NCBI RefSeq assembly: GCF_042646165.1
Contig: NZ_JBHRTC010000023.1
Source: Microbaculum marinum
Lineage (GTDB): Bacteria > Pseudomonadota > Alphaproteobacteria > Rhizobiales > Tepidamorphaceae
Length of the DNA: 64,000 nucleotides
Reading direction: 5' to 3' (one strand)
Position numbers and translations under genes: made by a program. Positions 8,816 through 18,208 of the stretch are shown here, piece after piece. Within the stretch, counting starts at the first letter, position 1, and every line of letters starts with the position of its first letter. Below the pieces are notes generated by a model. It saw only the letters and a program-made list of their open reading frames with translations, was not told the DNA's origin and made no database searches.

Positions 8816-10896
8816 ATGGCTACAGCTTCCAAGAAGATCACCCTCAGCGCCTCGCGCGACATCCCCTTCAACAAGCTCGTCCTCTCCCAGGCCAACGTCC
8901 GGCGCGTGAAAGCCGGCGTCTCCATCGAGGAGCTGGCCGAGGACATCGCCCGCCGCGGCCTCCTGCAGGGCCTAAATGTCCGGCCGGTCCTCGACGCCGA
9001 AGGCCAGGAGACTGGCAAGTTCGAGATTCCGGCCGGCGGCCGCCGCTACCGGGCGCTCGAGCTTCTCATCAAGAAGAAGCGGCTCGCCAAGACCGCGGTC
9101 GTTCCCTGCGTCGTACGCGAGGCCGGCGCCGACATCCCCGGCGAGGAGGACTCGCTGGCCGAGAACGTCCAGCGGGCCCCGCTCCACCCCCTGGACCAGT
9201 TCCGTGCCTTTCAGGCCCTTCGGGACCAGGGGCTCGGCGAGGAAGAGATCGCCGCGCGGTTCTTCGTCTCGGTGGCGACCGTTCGGCAGCGTCTGAAGCT
9301 CGTCACCGTGTCGGCGACGCTGCTCGACATCTATGCCGAGGACGGCATGACCCTCGAACAGCTCATGGCCTTCACCGTCTCGAACGATCACGCCCGGCAG
9401 GAGCAGGTCTGGGAGGCGATCCAGCACGGCTGGGCGAAGGAGCCGTACCAGATCCGCCGCATGCTGACGGAGCACACCGTCCGTGCCGCCGACCGCCGCG
9501 TCCGCTTCGTCACGATCGAGGCCTATGAGGAGGCCGGCGGGACGGTGATGCGCGATCTCTTCCAGGACGACGACGGCGGCTGGGTCGAGGACGTGCCGCT
9601 CCTGGAGCGCCTCGTCACCGACAAGCTCAAGGCCGAGGCGGAGGCGATCGCCGGGGAAGGCTGGAGGTGGATCGAGGTCGCGGTCGACTTCCCCTATGGA
9701 CATACCCACGGTTTGCGTCCGCTCGCCAGCACGCCGGTCGATCTCACCGAGGAACAACATGCCGCCCGCGAGGCGTTGCGGGGCGAGATGGAACGGCTTG
9801 AGGCCGAATACGCCGAAGCGGACGAACTGCCGGACGAGGTGGACGAGCGGCTCGGCGAGATCGAGGCGGCGCTGAGGCCTACGAGGAGCGGCCGATGCGC
9901 TACGAGCCGGCCGAGACCGCCCGTGCCGGCACTTTCGTCAGCATCGCCCATGACGGGCGGCTCGCCGTCGACCGCGGCTACGTCCGGCCGGAGGATGAAG
10001 CCCCGGAGGCCGAGGACGATCCCGAATCCGGGGTCGAATCCGACGCAGAGGCCGATCGGCCGACGGTCATCACGACCGGTGGCGAGAGGCCGGACGAGGA
10101 GGACGACGTCGTCAGGCCGCTGCCGGATCGCCTCGTCACCGAGCTGACCGCTTATCGCACGCTGGCGCTGCGCGATGCCGTCGCCGGCAATCCGCACGTC
10201 GCGATGACCGCGCTCCTGCACCGGCTGGTGCGCGACACCTTCCAGCACGTCTCGTCGCCGGGGTGCCTGGAGGCCTCGGTCCGGCACATCTTCTTCCCCG
10301 TGCAGGCCGATGACCTGAAGGACAGCGTCTCGGCCAAGGCCATCGCGGAACGGCAGGAAGCCTGGCAGGCCGAGCTGCCGCTCAATGACGACGAGGCGCT
10401 GTGGAAGCGGATCGATACGTTGGACGAGGCGAGCCGGCTGGCGCTGCTCGCCCATTGCGTCTCCTTCGGTGTCAACGCGCTCCATGAAAAGGGCGACCGT
10501 TACGGCGTCCGGCAGCGCATCCGCGAGGCCGACCGGCTCGCGCGGGCCGTCGCGCTCGGCATGGTGGAGGCCGGCTGGCGGCTAACCGTCGACAGCTATC
10601 TCGGTCGCGTCACCAAGCCTCGCATCCTCGAGGCGGTGCGCGAGGCCAAGGGAGAGCGGGCCGCACAGGGGATCGACCATCTCAAGAAGGCGGAGATGGC
10701 CGAGCGCGCCGAGCAGTTGCTCGACGGCACCGGCTGGCTGCCGGAACCGTTGCGCACGCCGGGACTGGTCGACGCCACTGATGCGAACGGCGAAGCGCAA
10801 TTGGACGCAAACGGCGGCGAAACGGCCATGGACGGAGACGCGTCGTCATCCGATCCTGACCCGGTCGAGCCGTCCGCATCCGTCGCCGCCGAATAG
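8816..10896 (+). pseudogene. parB: ParB/RepB-family protein, frameshifted
   Basis: ParB N-terminal domain (NVRRVKAGVSIEELAEDIARRGLLQGL, GGRRYRALE, LAENVQRAPLHPLDQFRAF) then a KorB/ParB-like helix-turn-helix region. ATG 8816 follows the structured leader. The frame is intact to about 9874 (IEAAL). The homologous C-terminal part continues in the -1 frame (AYEERPMRYEPAE...) to the stop at 10896. Re-reading one G at 9874 restores LEAYEERP, so a single base is missing. Either the gene is broken or the base is a sequencing error. A second start, ATG 9895 with GAGGAG upstream, could allow a separate 333-residue C-terminal product. The expected full length is about 693 residues. Confidence 0.75.
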
Positions 10897-10915
10897 CACG
10901 GTCTCCGTCTCACTC

Positions 10916-10946
10916 AGGGCCCGCCCGTCGGCGGGCCCTGTTCTTT
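10916..10946 (+). terminator. Strong hairpin after parB
   Basis: Perfect 10-bp GC stem (AGGGCCCGCC with GGCGGGCCCT, 4-nt loop) followed by GTTCTTT. It resembles an intrinsic terminator, or a processing hairpin between parB and the toprim gene. Confidence 0.7.
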
Positions 10947-10957
10947 CGGAGGGAACC

Positions 10958-12021
10958 ATGCACGACACCGCCGCCGATCTCGCACGCCGCCTCGCCGGAC
11001 AAGCCGAGGCCGTGTGCCGCGCCTACCTCTCCAACGGCCGTCGCGAAGGCCGCTACTGGATGGTCGGCGACGCCCGCAACACGCCCGGCCGCTCGATGTT
11101 CGTGCGCCTGACCGGACCGGAGTCTGGCAAAGGCGCGGCGGGCAAATGGACCGACGCCGCAACGGGCGAGCATGGGGACCTGCTCGACGTCATCCGCGAA
11201 TGCTGCGGCCTGGACGACTTTAAGGACGTGGTCGACGAGGCGCGGCGGTTCCTCAGCCTCCCCCACCCGGAAGCGAATGCCACGATACCGAAGCGCAAAG
11301 GGGCACCGGCACCGACCGGATCGCGAGAAGCGGCACGGCGCCTCTTTGCGATGGCCCGGCCGATCGCGGGCACACTCGTGGAATCGTACTTGCGGGACCG
11401 CGGCATCACGGTTTTGCACGGGACCGGCAGCCTGCGCTTTCACCCGCACTGCTATTACCGGCCCGACGAGCATGCGCCGACCGAGACCTGGCCGGCGATG
11501 ATCGCATCCGTCACCGATCTCGACGGACATCTGACTGGCGCCCATCGCACCTGGCTCGATCCGCATGGGTTCAACACGGAGACGCTCGGCAAGGCACCGA
11601 TCGACACGCCGCGACGGGCCATGGGAGACCTCCTCGGCAACGCGGTGCGCTTCGGCGTGGCGAGGGACGTCATGGCCGCCGGCGAAGGCATCGAGACCAT
11701 GCTGTCGCTCCGATGCGTCTCCCCGACTTGCCGATGGCCGCAGCACTATCGGCAGCGCACCTCGCCGGCCACTTGCTCCCACCGACGCTGCGCCGGCTCT
11801 ACATCGTCCGCGACGACGACCCGGCCGGTGCGGATGCCTGCGACGCACTGACCGAGCGCGCGGAGGCCGATGGGATCGAGGCTCTGATGATTGCGCCAAT
11901 GCTGGGCGATCTCAACGAGGACCTGCGGCTTCGCGGGATCGACGCCCTCACGGCATCGGTTCGGGTGCAACTCGTGCCCCAGGAAGTGGCGCGTTTCCTG
12001 AAGGTCTCTTACGGAATGTGA
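10958..12021 (+). pseudogene. Toprim-domain primase-like protein, frameshifted
   Basis: Starts at ATG 10958 with GGAGGG upstream. The N-terminal part (about residues 1-250) has the zinc-free primase-like region and the DUF7146-type segment common in element-borne toprim proteins (GKWTDAATGEHGDLLDVIRE, then LVESYLRDRGI, AGEGIETMLSLR). The toprim continuation (LPDLPMAAALSAAHLAG..., RRLYIVRDDDPAGADA) is in the -1 frame from about 11713 to the stop at 12021. One missing base between 11712 and 11713 explains this, which leaves the metal-binding DDDPAG motif out of frame. Together with parB, this is the second single-base lesion in consecutive genes. Confidence 0.75.
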
Positions 12022-12218
12022 CCGGCAGATGCCGATGGCAGGCGGAGCGTCACCGCCATCTTCACGCGGGGATGTTCCATCCGATGTCGGAGAGGGCCGC
12101 GCCCCGGCCTTCTTCAGAGGGCGACCGAACGGCAGCCGGCCCGGGCCGGCAATGGCTGCGGCCGGGTCTTTTCCGCCGCCCCTGCGGGGCTTTGCAGTGC
12201 GAAACAAAACACCCGGCC

Positions 12219-12644
12219 TCCGACGACATAGACGGTTCGGCCGTTGCGCCTGCCATCATCGAGAGCTGCCAGACGCGGTTGCTGCTCCCCAACGAGCGCG
12301 CGATAGAGCCGCAGATCACCGCGATCTATCGCCGCTTCGGCCTCAACGACCGGCAGATCGAGATCCTCGCGCGGGCCACGCCCAAGCGCGACTACTACTG
12401 CCAGTCGCGGCGCGGCAACCGGCTCTTCGACCTGGGCCTCAGCGAAGTGGCGCTCGCGCTCTGCGCCACCTCCGCCAAGACCGATCAGACCGCCATCGCG
12501 CGCATCCTCTCCGAACATGGCCGCACGGACTTCCTCGCCGCCTGGCTGCGCGAGCGCGGTGCCGACTGGGCGGCCGATCTCATTCCCGATCTCAGCAATC
12601 TCACCCCCCAGCCCAAGAAGGAGACTGACCATGAAGACACGTAA
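12219..12644 (+). pseudogene. trbE: trbE 3' fragment
   Basis: About 140 codons matching the C-terminus of the conjugative ATPase TrbE (IIESCQTRLLLPNERAIEPQ, NDRQIEILARATPKRDYYCQSRRGNRLF, DWAADLIPDLSNL). The VirB4-type Walker motifs and the remaining roughly 80% of the protein are absent, and no traG, trbB, trbC or trbD precedes it. Upstream sequence (12022-12218) matches nothing I recognise. This marks a deletion that joined the toprim region to the trb operon. The end overlaps the trbJ start by 14 nt, as in intact trb operons. Confidence 0.85.
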
Positions 12645-13404
12645 ATCCCGTTCGCGCGCGGTGCGCTTTGCCGCCGCGCTCATCGCCGCACCGGTCGCGG
12701 TGCTGCCGATGGTGCTGGCGCCACCGGCCTCCGCGGCATGGATCGTCTACGATCCCACCAACTATGCGCAGAACGTGCTGCAGGCGGCACGCGCGCTCGA
12801 GCAGATCAACAATCAGATCACACAGCTTCAGAACGAAGCGCAGATGCTCATCAACCAGGCGCGCAACCTGACGAGCCTGCCTTACTCGTCGCTCCAGCAG
12901 CTTCAACAGGCCGTCGGCCGCACGCAATCCCTTCTACAGCAGGCGCAGAATATCGCCTTCGACGTCCAGCAGATCGACCAAGCTTTCCAGCAGAAATACG
13001 CCAACATCGACATGAGCGCGTCGGAACAGCAGCTCGTCGCCGATGCCCGCTCCCGCTGGGAGAACACAGTTGGCGGTCTGCAGGACGCCATGCGCGTCCA
13101 GGCTGGCGTGGTCGGCAATATCGAGACCAACCGTGCCCAGATGGAAGCGCTTGTCGACCAGAGCCAGGGCGCGACCGGCGCCCTTCAGGCGACGCAAGCT
13201 GGAAACCAGCTTCTCGCACTCCAAGCCCAGCAGCTTTCCGACCTCACGGCCGTCATTGCCGCCAATGGCCGCGCCCAGTCCCTGACCGACGCCGAACGCG
13301 CCGCCGCCGCCGAGCAAGGGCGGGTCCAGCGCGAGCGCTTCCTGACGCCCGGCAGCGGTTACCAGCCCGGCAATGCGCAAATGTTCAACACAGGCGGCAA
13401 CTGA
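12631..13404 (+). CDS. trbJ: P-type conjugative transfer protein TrbJ
   Basis: 257 residues, VirB5-like mating-pore component. It has an N-terminal signal peptide (basic start, hydrophobic stretch, cleavage near ASAAW at about residue 33) and then a long Q/N-rich coiled coil, the usual TrbJ shape. ATG 12631 is preceded by AAGGAG and overlaps the trbE remnant. It would act in the periplasm and at the pilus tip. The gene is intact, but it lies downstream of a truncated ATPase gene. Confidence 0.9.
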   Translation: MKTRKSRSRAVRFAAALIAAPVAVLPMVLAPPASAAWIVYDPTNYAQNVLQAARALEQINNQITQLQNEAQMLINQARNLTSLPYSSLQQLQQAVGRTQSLLQQAQNIAFDVQQIDQAFQQKYANIDMSASEQQLVADARSRWENTVGGLQDAMRVQAGVVGNIETNRAQMEALVDQSQGATGALQATQAGNQLLALQAQQLSDLTAVIAANGRAQSLTDAERAAAAEQGRVQRERFLTPGSGYQPGNAQMFNTGGN

Positions 13405-13433
13405 CGCGGCCGATGGCCGGAAAGGAAGGAGCG

Positions 13434-13721
13434 ATGGAGGGCAAGAATCTGGCGCGGATCGGCGCGATCATCTTCGTCGCCTTCGCCATCACGGCGACGG
13501 TAATCGAAATGGCGCGTGAGGACGAGCCGGTCCCGCCGGCTCCTGCGCCGGCGCTGGCCCCAGCCACGGATCCGTTGCGCGCGGAGCAACGGCGCTGCCA
13601 GCAGATGGGAGAGGCGGCGGCGCGCGATCCTGAATGTCTTCGCGTCTGGGCCGAGACCCGTAACCGCTTCCTCGGCCACTCACCCTCCGATCCCGTCCAA
13701 CGCGACATCGAGGATCAGTGA
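13434..13721 (+). CDS. trbK: TrbK-like entry exclusion protein
   Basis: 95 residues. One N-terminal membrane segment (IGAIIFVAFAITATVIEM), a proline/alanine linker, then a conserved cysteine-containing tail (RRCQQMGEAAARDPECLRVWAETRNRFLG). Size, position between trbJ and trbL, and the C-terminal pattern fit the TrbK-alt family. The start at ATG 13434 has AAGGAAGGAG upstream; an in-frame ATG at 13413 is possible. Confidence 0.8.
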   Translation: MEGKNLARIGAIIFVAFAITATVIEMAREDEPVPPAPAPALAPATDPLRAEQRRCQQMGEAAARDPECLRVWAETRNRFLGHSPSDPVQRDIEDQ

Positions 13722-13724
13722 TCC

Positions 13725-15077
13725 ATGGGCGGCACGGGCGTCATCGACAACTTCCTCGGGGTCTTCACCAGCTATATCGACAGCGGTTTTGGTCTGCTCG
13801 GTGGCGAGGTGGCCTTCATCGCCACGACGCTGATCGTCATCGACGTGACGCTCGCCGCGCTGTTCTGGTCCTGGGGCGCCGACGACGACATCGTCGCACG
13901 GCTCGTCAAGAAGACGCTCTTCGTCGGCGTCTTTGCCTATATCATCGGCAACTGGAACAATCTCGCCCGCATCGTCTTCGAGAGCTTCGCCGGCCTCGGC
14001 CTGATGGCGTCGGGCACCGGCTTCACAGCAGCCGATTTGATGCGGCCGGGCCGTGTGGCCCAGACCGGGCTGGATGCGGCGCGACCCTTGCTCGAATCCA
14101 TTTCCGACCTGATGGGATGGGTCGCCTTTTTCGAGAACTTCATCCAGATCGCCTGCCTACTCTTTGCCTGGTCCTTAGTCCTGCTCGCCTTCTTCATCCT
14201 CGCCATCCAGCTCTTCATCACCCTGATCGAGTTCAAGCTGACGACGCTCGCCGGTTTCGTCCTCATCCCCTTCGGACTCTTCGGCAGGACCGCGTTCATG
14301 GCCGAGCGGGTGCTCGGCAACGTGATCTCGTCGGGCATCAAGGTGCTTGTGCTCGCCGTCATCATCGGCATCGGCTCGACCCTGTTTTCGCAATTCACCG
14401 CCGGCTTCGGTGGCGTTACACCCACGATCGACGAGGCGATGGCCGTGGTGCTCGCAGCGCTGTCGCTGCTCGGCCTCGGCATATTCGGACCTGGCATCGC
14501 CAACGGCATTGTCTCCGGCGGGCCGCAGCTTGGAGCGGGCGCCGCCGTCGGCACGGGCCTTGCCGTGGGCGGCGCTGCCCTGGCGGGTGCGGGTGCTGTG
14601 GGTCTCGCCGCCAGAGGCGGCGGCATGGCGCTCTCCGGTACAGCCGCCGCCGCGCGCGGCGGTGCATCGGCCGCGGGTGGCGCCGCAACTGCCTATAGCC
14701 TCGGATCGGCCGGCCAGTCCGGCGCCGCCGGCGTTGCTTCCGGTCTCGGCGCGGTTGCGAGGACGGGGGCCAAGGCCGCCACGTCGCCATTGCGCCGCGC
14801 CGCGTCCAGCGCTTCCGGCAGCATGCGACAGAGTTTCCAGTCGGGCGCCCGGTCGGCGTTCGAGACGACCGGCGGGGTACTTAGCGGCGGGGCCAGCACG
14901 GCGGGTTCCACCGCAGTTCCATCCACACCGACCGACGGTGCGCCTGACTGGGCGAAGCGCATGAAGCGCTCGCAGCGTCTCTCCCATGGCGTCCAGGCCG
15001 CCGCGCATGCCGTGCGCTCCGGCGACAGCCATGGCGGCGCCAGTTCCGTCAATCTTTCCGAGGGGAACCGCTCATGA
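13725..15077 (+). CDS. trbL: P-type conjugative transfer protein TrbL
   Basis: 450 residues, VirB6-like inner-membrane channel component. Five to seven hydrophobic segments fill residues 20-260. They are followed by a Gly/Ala-rich low-complexity stretch (about 265-345) and a basic Ser-rich tail, typical of TrbL. Spacing to trbK is 3 nt, and the stop overlaps the trbF start in an ATGA. Confidence 0.9.
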   Translation: MGGTGVIDNFLGVFTSYIDSGFGLLGGEVAFIATTLIVIDVTLAALFWSWGADDDIVARLVKKTLFVGVFAYIIGNWNNLARIVFESFAGLGLMASGTGFTAADLMRPGRVAQTGLDAARPLLESISDLMGWVAFFENFIQIACLLFAWSLVLLAFFILAIQLFITLIEFKLTTLAGFVLIPFGLFGRTAFMAERVLGNVISSGIKVLVLAVIIGIGSTLFSQFTAGFGGVTPTIDEAMAVVLAALSLLGLGIFGPGIANGIVSGGPQLGAGAAVGTGLAVGGAALAGAGAVGLAARGGGMALSGTAAAARGGASAAGGAATAYSLGSAGQSGAAGVASGLGAVARTGAKAATSPLRRAASSASGSMRQSFQSGARSAFETTGGVLSGGASTAGSTAVPSTPTDGAPDWAKRMKRSQRLSHGVQAAAHAVRSGDSHGGASSVNLSEGNRS

Positions 15078-15763
15078 GCTTCTTCAAACGATCCACGACC
15101 CACTACGGCAAGTCTCCTGAACCGGAGACGCCTTATCAGCGCGCGGCCCAGGTTTGGGACGAACGCATCGGCTCGGCCCGCGTGCAAGCCCGCAACTGGC
15201 GTCTGATGGCCTTCGGCTGCCTGATATTGTCCGGCGGCTTCGCGAGCGCCCTTGTCTGGCAATCCACGACCGGCAACGTCGTTCCCTGGGTCGTCGAGGT
15301 CGACAATCTCGGCGAGGCGCATGCGGTCGGCCCTGCCGACGCCAGCTTCGAGCCGAGCGATCCGCAGATCGCATTCCATCTGGCGCGTTTCATCGAGCAG
15401 GTGCGCGCGATCCCCGCCGACGCGATCATCGTGCGCCAGAACTGGCTGCGCGCCTATGAGTTCACCACCGATCGCGGCGCGCTAGCGCTCAACGACTATG
15501 CCCGCGCCAACGATCCGTTCACACGGGTCGGACGACAGCAAGTCGCAGTCGAGGTTTCCAGCGTCATTCGCGCCTCGCCGAACTCCTTTCGCGTCGCCTG
15601 GATCGAGCGGCACTACGAGAACGGCCAGCTCTCCACGACAGAGCGATGGACCGCGATCCTGACCATCGTCATTCAGCCCCCGCGCGACGCCGAGAGGCTG
15701 CGCGCCAACCCGCTCGGGATCTACGTCAACGCCATCAACTGGTCGCGGGAGATGGGCCAATGA
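15074..15763 (+). CDS. trbF: Conjugal transfer protein TrbF
   Basis: 229 residues, VirB8-like assembly factor. It has a short cytoplasmic N-terminus (TPYQRAAQVWDERIGSARVQARNWR), one membrane helix near residues 45-62, and a periplasmic NTF2-like domain. The start is coupled to trbL and the stop to trbG. Confidence 0.9.
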   Translation: MSFFKRSTTHYGKSPEPETPYQRAAQVWDERIGSARVQARNWRLMAFGCLILSGGFASALVWQSTTGNVVPWVVEVDNLGEAHAVGPADASFEPSDPQIAFHLARFIEQVRAIPADAIIVRQNWLRAYEFTTDRGALALNDYARANDPFTRVGRQQVAVEVSSVIRASPNSFRVAWIERHYENGQLSTTERWTAILTIVIQPPRDAERLRANPLGIYVNAINWSREMGQ

Positions 15764-16737
15764 GTACGATTGTCCGCCAACCCGCGTTTCCGGCTCTCCG
15801 TAAATCCGCAACCGTGCTTGCACTGATCTCCGCGTCGGCGCTCGCAGGCTGCGCCACGTATCGTCCGCCGGAGATCAGCTACGACGACAGCGTACCGCCG
15901 CTGCCGACGGTCGAGCGACCCACGACTGACGAGCGGCCACGACCGCTTCACACGCCGCCGGCCTGGACCGTCGCGCGAGGTGGCCAGGCATCTTCCACAC
16001 CAACAGGCCGCGTCGAGAACGCCAATGCGGCGGCACGGGTCGAGCCCCGCCGGGAGGGCTATTACAACGCCATCCAGATCTACCCCTGGAGCGAGGGCGC
16101 TCTCTATCAGGTCTATGCCGCGCCCGGCCAGATCACCAATATCGCGCTTGAACCGGGCGAAGCGCTGACCGGTGCGGGACCGATCGCGGCCGGAGACACC
16201 GCTCGCTGGATCATTGGCGACACGGAGAGCGGTTCGGGAACATCCCGTCGCGTTCATATCCTCGTCAAACCGACGCGGCCCGACATCGTGACCAACCTCG
16301 TCATCATCACCGACCGGCGCACTTACATGATCGAGCTGCGATCGCGCGACGATCCCTACATGCCCGCAGTCGCCTGGGCCTATCCGCAGCCGCCCGCCAC
16401 ACAGCGCGCAACGCCGACAACACCGAGGATCCCGGCGGCTTCCGCACGCCATTACCGTTATGGCTTGCAGGGCGACAGCCCGCCCTGGCGGCCGGTCTCG
16501 GTCTTCGATGACGGGCGGCGGGTCTATATCGTTTTCCCCGCCGGGATCGTACAGGGCGAGATGCCGCCGCTCTTCGTCCTCGGCTCGGATGGCGCTCCTG
16601 AGATCGTCAACAGCCGCATCTACCGAAACATCCTTATCGTCGACCGCATCTTCGCGGCGGCCGAGCTGCGGCTTGGCGGCGGCGACCGTCAGCAGACCGT
16701 CAGGATCGTGCGGACCGACGGGAGGCCCGGATCATGA
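15760..16737 (+). CDS. trbG: P-type conjugative transfer protein TrbG
   Basis: 325 residues, VirB9-like outer-membrane complex protein. A lipoprotein signal with lipobox LAGC near residue 29 fits an anchored periplasmic protein. The C-terminal half has the TrbG/VirB9 beta-domain pattern (PVSVFDDGRRVYIVFP, then IVDRIFAAAELRLG). The ATG overlaps the trbF stop, and the stop overlaps the trbI start. Confidence 0.9.
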   Translation: MSTIVRQPAFPALRKSATVLALISASALAGCATYRPPEISYDDSVPPLPTVERPTTDERPRPLHTPPAWTVARGGQASSTPTGRVENANAAARVEPRREGYYNAIQIYPWSEGALYQVYAAPGQITNIALEPGEALTGAGPIAAGDTARWIIGDTESGSGTSRRVHILVKPTRPDIVTNLVIITDRRTYMIELRSRDDPYMPAVAWAYPQPPATQRATPTTPRIPAASARHYRYGLQGDSPPWRPVSVFDDGRRVYIVFPAGIVQGEMPPLFVLGSDGAPEIVNSRIYRNILIVDRIFAAAELRLGGGDRQQTVRIVRTDGRPGS

Positions 16738-17903
16738 GCGACATCGACAACACCAGGGAGGAAGATGTGCCACTCGAAGCACCGTCCGCCGACACCGCCG
16801 AACCGATGCGCCTCCGGGGAACACCGCCGCGTGTAACGCGGCTCTCGCGCCGGGTTCTCGCCGGCCTCGGTCTTATCGCTGCCCTCGGTGTCGGTGGCGC
16901 CCTGATCTACGCGCTTCAGACGCCCGACAATGGCGCTGGCAGCGACGAACTTTATTCGACCGAGAACCGCAATACCGCCGACGGATTGAACGAGTTGCCC
17001 AGCGACTACACCGGTCCGGTGCTCGGTCCGCCACTTCCCGGCGATCTCGGCCGACCGATCCTCGACGCCCAGGAGCGTGGACAGCCGGTTCCGCCGCCAG
17101 CGATCAACGCGCCAGCCGTCGATCCGGAGGAACAACGACGGCTTGCCGAAGAGGAAGCGGCGCGCACCAGCCGGGTGTTCTTCCAGACCGCACCAGGCGC
17201 TGCGCGCGATACGCCCGCGCCTGGACTCGCCGGACTGAATCTCGGCAACCAAACGGGTGTTGCTCAAAGCAGCGATCTCGCCTTCCTCAACGCCCCGGTC
17301 GACCGGCGCACCGTCGCACTCGACCGCGTCATGCCACCGGCATCGCCCTTCGTGCTGCAGGCCGGGTCCGTCATTCCGGCAGCGCTGATTACAGGCATCA
17401 GGTCGGACCTCCCCGGTCAGATCACGGCGCAGGTCACCCAGCACATCTATGACAGTCCGACCGGCAGCATGGTGCTGATCCCGCAGGGCACGCGCATTAT
17501 TGGCGAATACAGCAATGACGTGGGTTTCGGCGACCGGCGCGTGCTGCTCGTCTGGAACCGGCTGATCTTTCCCAATGGCCGCTCCATCGTCCTCGAACGC
17601 CAGCCCGGCGCCGACACGCAGGGCTACGCAGGGCTCGAGGACGGGGTCGACTACCACTGGTGGGATCTGGCCAAGGCCGCCGGGCTCTCCACGCTGCTCT
17701 CGGTCGGGGCGGAACTGACGATGGATGATGACGAACGCCTGATCCAGGCGATCCGCAATGGTGCGCAGGACACGATCAACGACGCGGGCCAGCAGATCGT
17801 CCAACGCCAATTGCAGGTCGCACCGACGCTCACGATCCGGCCCGGGTTTCCAGTCCGTGTGATCGTGACCCGCGACCTGGTTCTCGAGCCCTATGGAGGC
17901 TGA
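16734..17903 (+). CDS. trbI: Conjugal transfer protein TrbI
   Basis: 389 residues, VirB10-like energy-sensing scaffold between the inner and outer membrane. It has a cytoplasmic head, one membrane helix near residues 40-60, a proline-rich linker, and a conserved C-terminal beta-barrel domain (LQAGSVIPAALITGIRSDLPGQI, IPQGTRIIGEYSNDV, RPGFPVRVIVTRDLVL). It closes the trb core and is followed by the DUF2274 gene after 2 nt. Confidence 0.92.
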   Translation: MSDIDNTREEDVPLEAPSADTAEPMRLRGTPPRVTRLSRRVLAGLGLIAALGVGGALIYALQTPDNGAGSDELYSTENRNTADGLNELPSDYTGPVLGPPLPGDLGRPILDAQERGQPVPPPAINAPAVDPEEQRRLAEEEAARTSRVFFQTAPGAARDTPAPGLAGLNLGNQTGVAQSSDLAFLNAPVDRRTVALDRVMPPASPFVLQAGSVIPAALITGIRSDLPGQITAQVTQHIYDSPTGSMVLIPQGTRIIGEYSNDVGFGDRRVLLVWNRLIFPNGRSIVLERQPGADTQGYAGLEDGVDYHWWDLAKAAGLSTLLSVGAELTMDDDERLIQAIRNGAQDTINDAGQQIVQRQLQVAPTLTIRPGFPVRVIVTRDLVLEPYGG

Positions 17904-17905
17904 CA

Positions 17906-18151
17906 ATGGTGAAGTTGAAGCTCGGTCCGTTGCCCGACGACAAGCCCGTCAAGGTCACCGTGGAGCTCCCGGCCAGCCTGCACCGTGACCTTGTTGCATA
18001 TGCCGAGATCCTCGGTCGTGAAACCGGCCAATCACCAGGCGACTCGGTGCGTTTGATCGTCCCGATGCTGGAGCGCTTCATTGCAACGGATCGTGGTTTC
18101 AGCAAGGCGCGCAAGGCAGTCCGGGACAGGGACTCTCAGGGCGAAGGCTGA
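17906..18151 (+). CDS. DUF2274 protein
   Basis: 81 residues. It matches the small DUF2274 family usually found directly after trbI (KLGPLPDDKPVKVTVELPASLHRDL...YAEILGRETG). The ribbon-helix-helix-like pattern suggests a small DNA-binding or structural protein, but no function is established. It starts 2 nt after the trbI stop region and is the last gene of the transfer operon. Confidence 0.85.
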   Translation: MVKLKLGPLPDDKPVKVTVELPASLHRDLVAYAEILGRETGQSPGDSVRLIVPMLERFIATDRGFSKARKAVRDRDSQGEG

Positions 18152-18208
18152 GTTGTCGCCGTCGACACAGCTTGGGGGAGCGGCAAACAACGCGGATCGA
18201 CTATGGTC

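Noticed and set aside
9860..9900. Programmed ribosomal frameshift in parB
   Set aside because: No slippery heptamer or downstream structure is evident; a missing base explains it more simply.
10910..11899. 329-codon - strand frame opposite the toprim gene
   Set aside because: Antisense of a recognisable though frameshifted gene; no domain match.
16689..17906. 405-codon - strand frame opposite trbI
   Set aside because: Antisense shadow of trbI; composition is that of a mirrored gene and nothing is recognisable in it.
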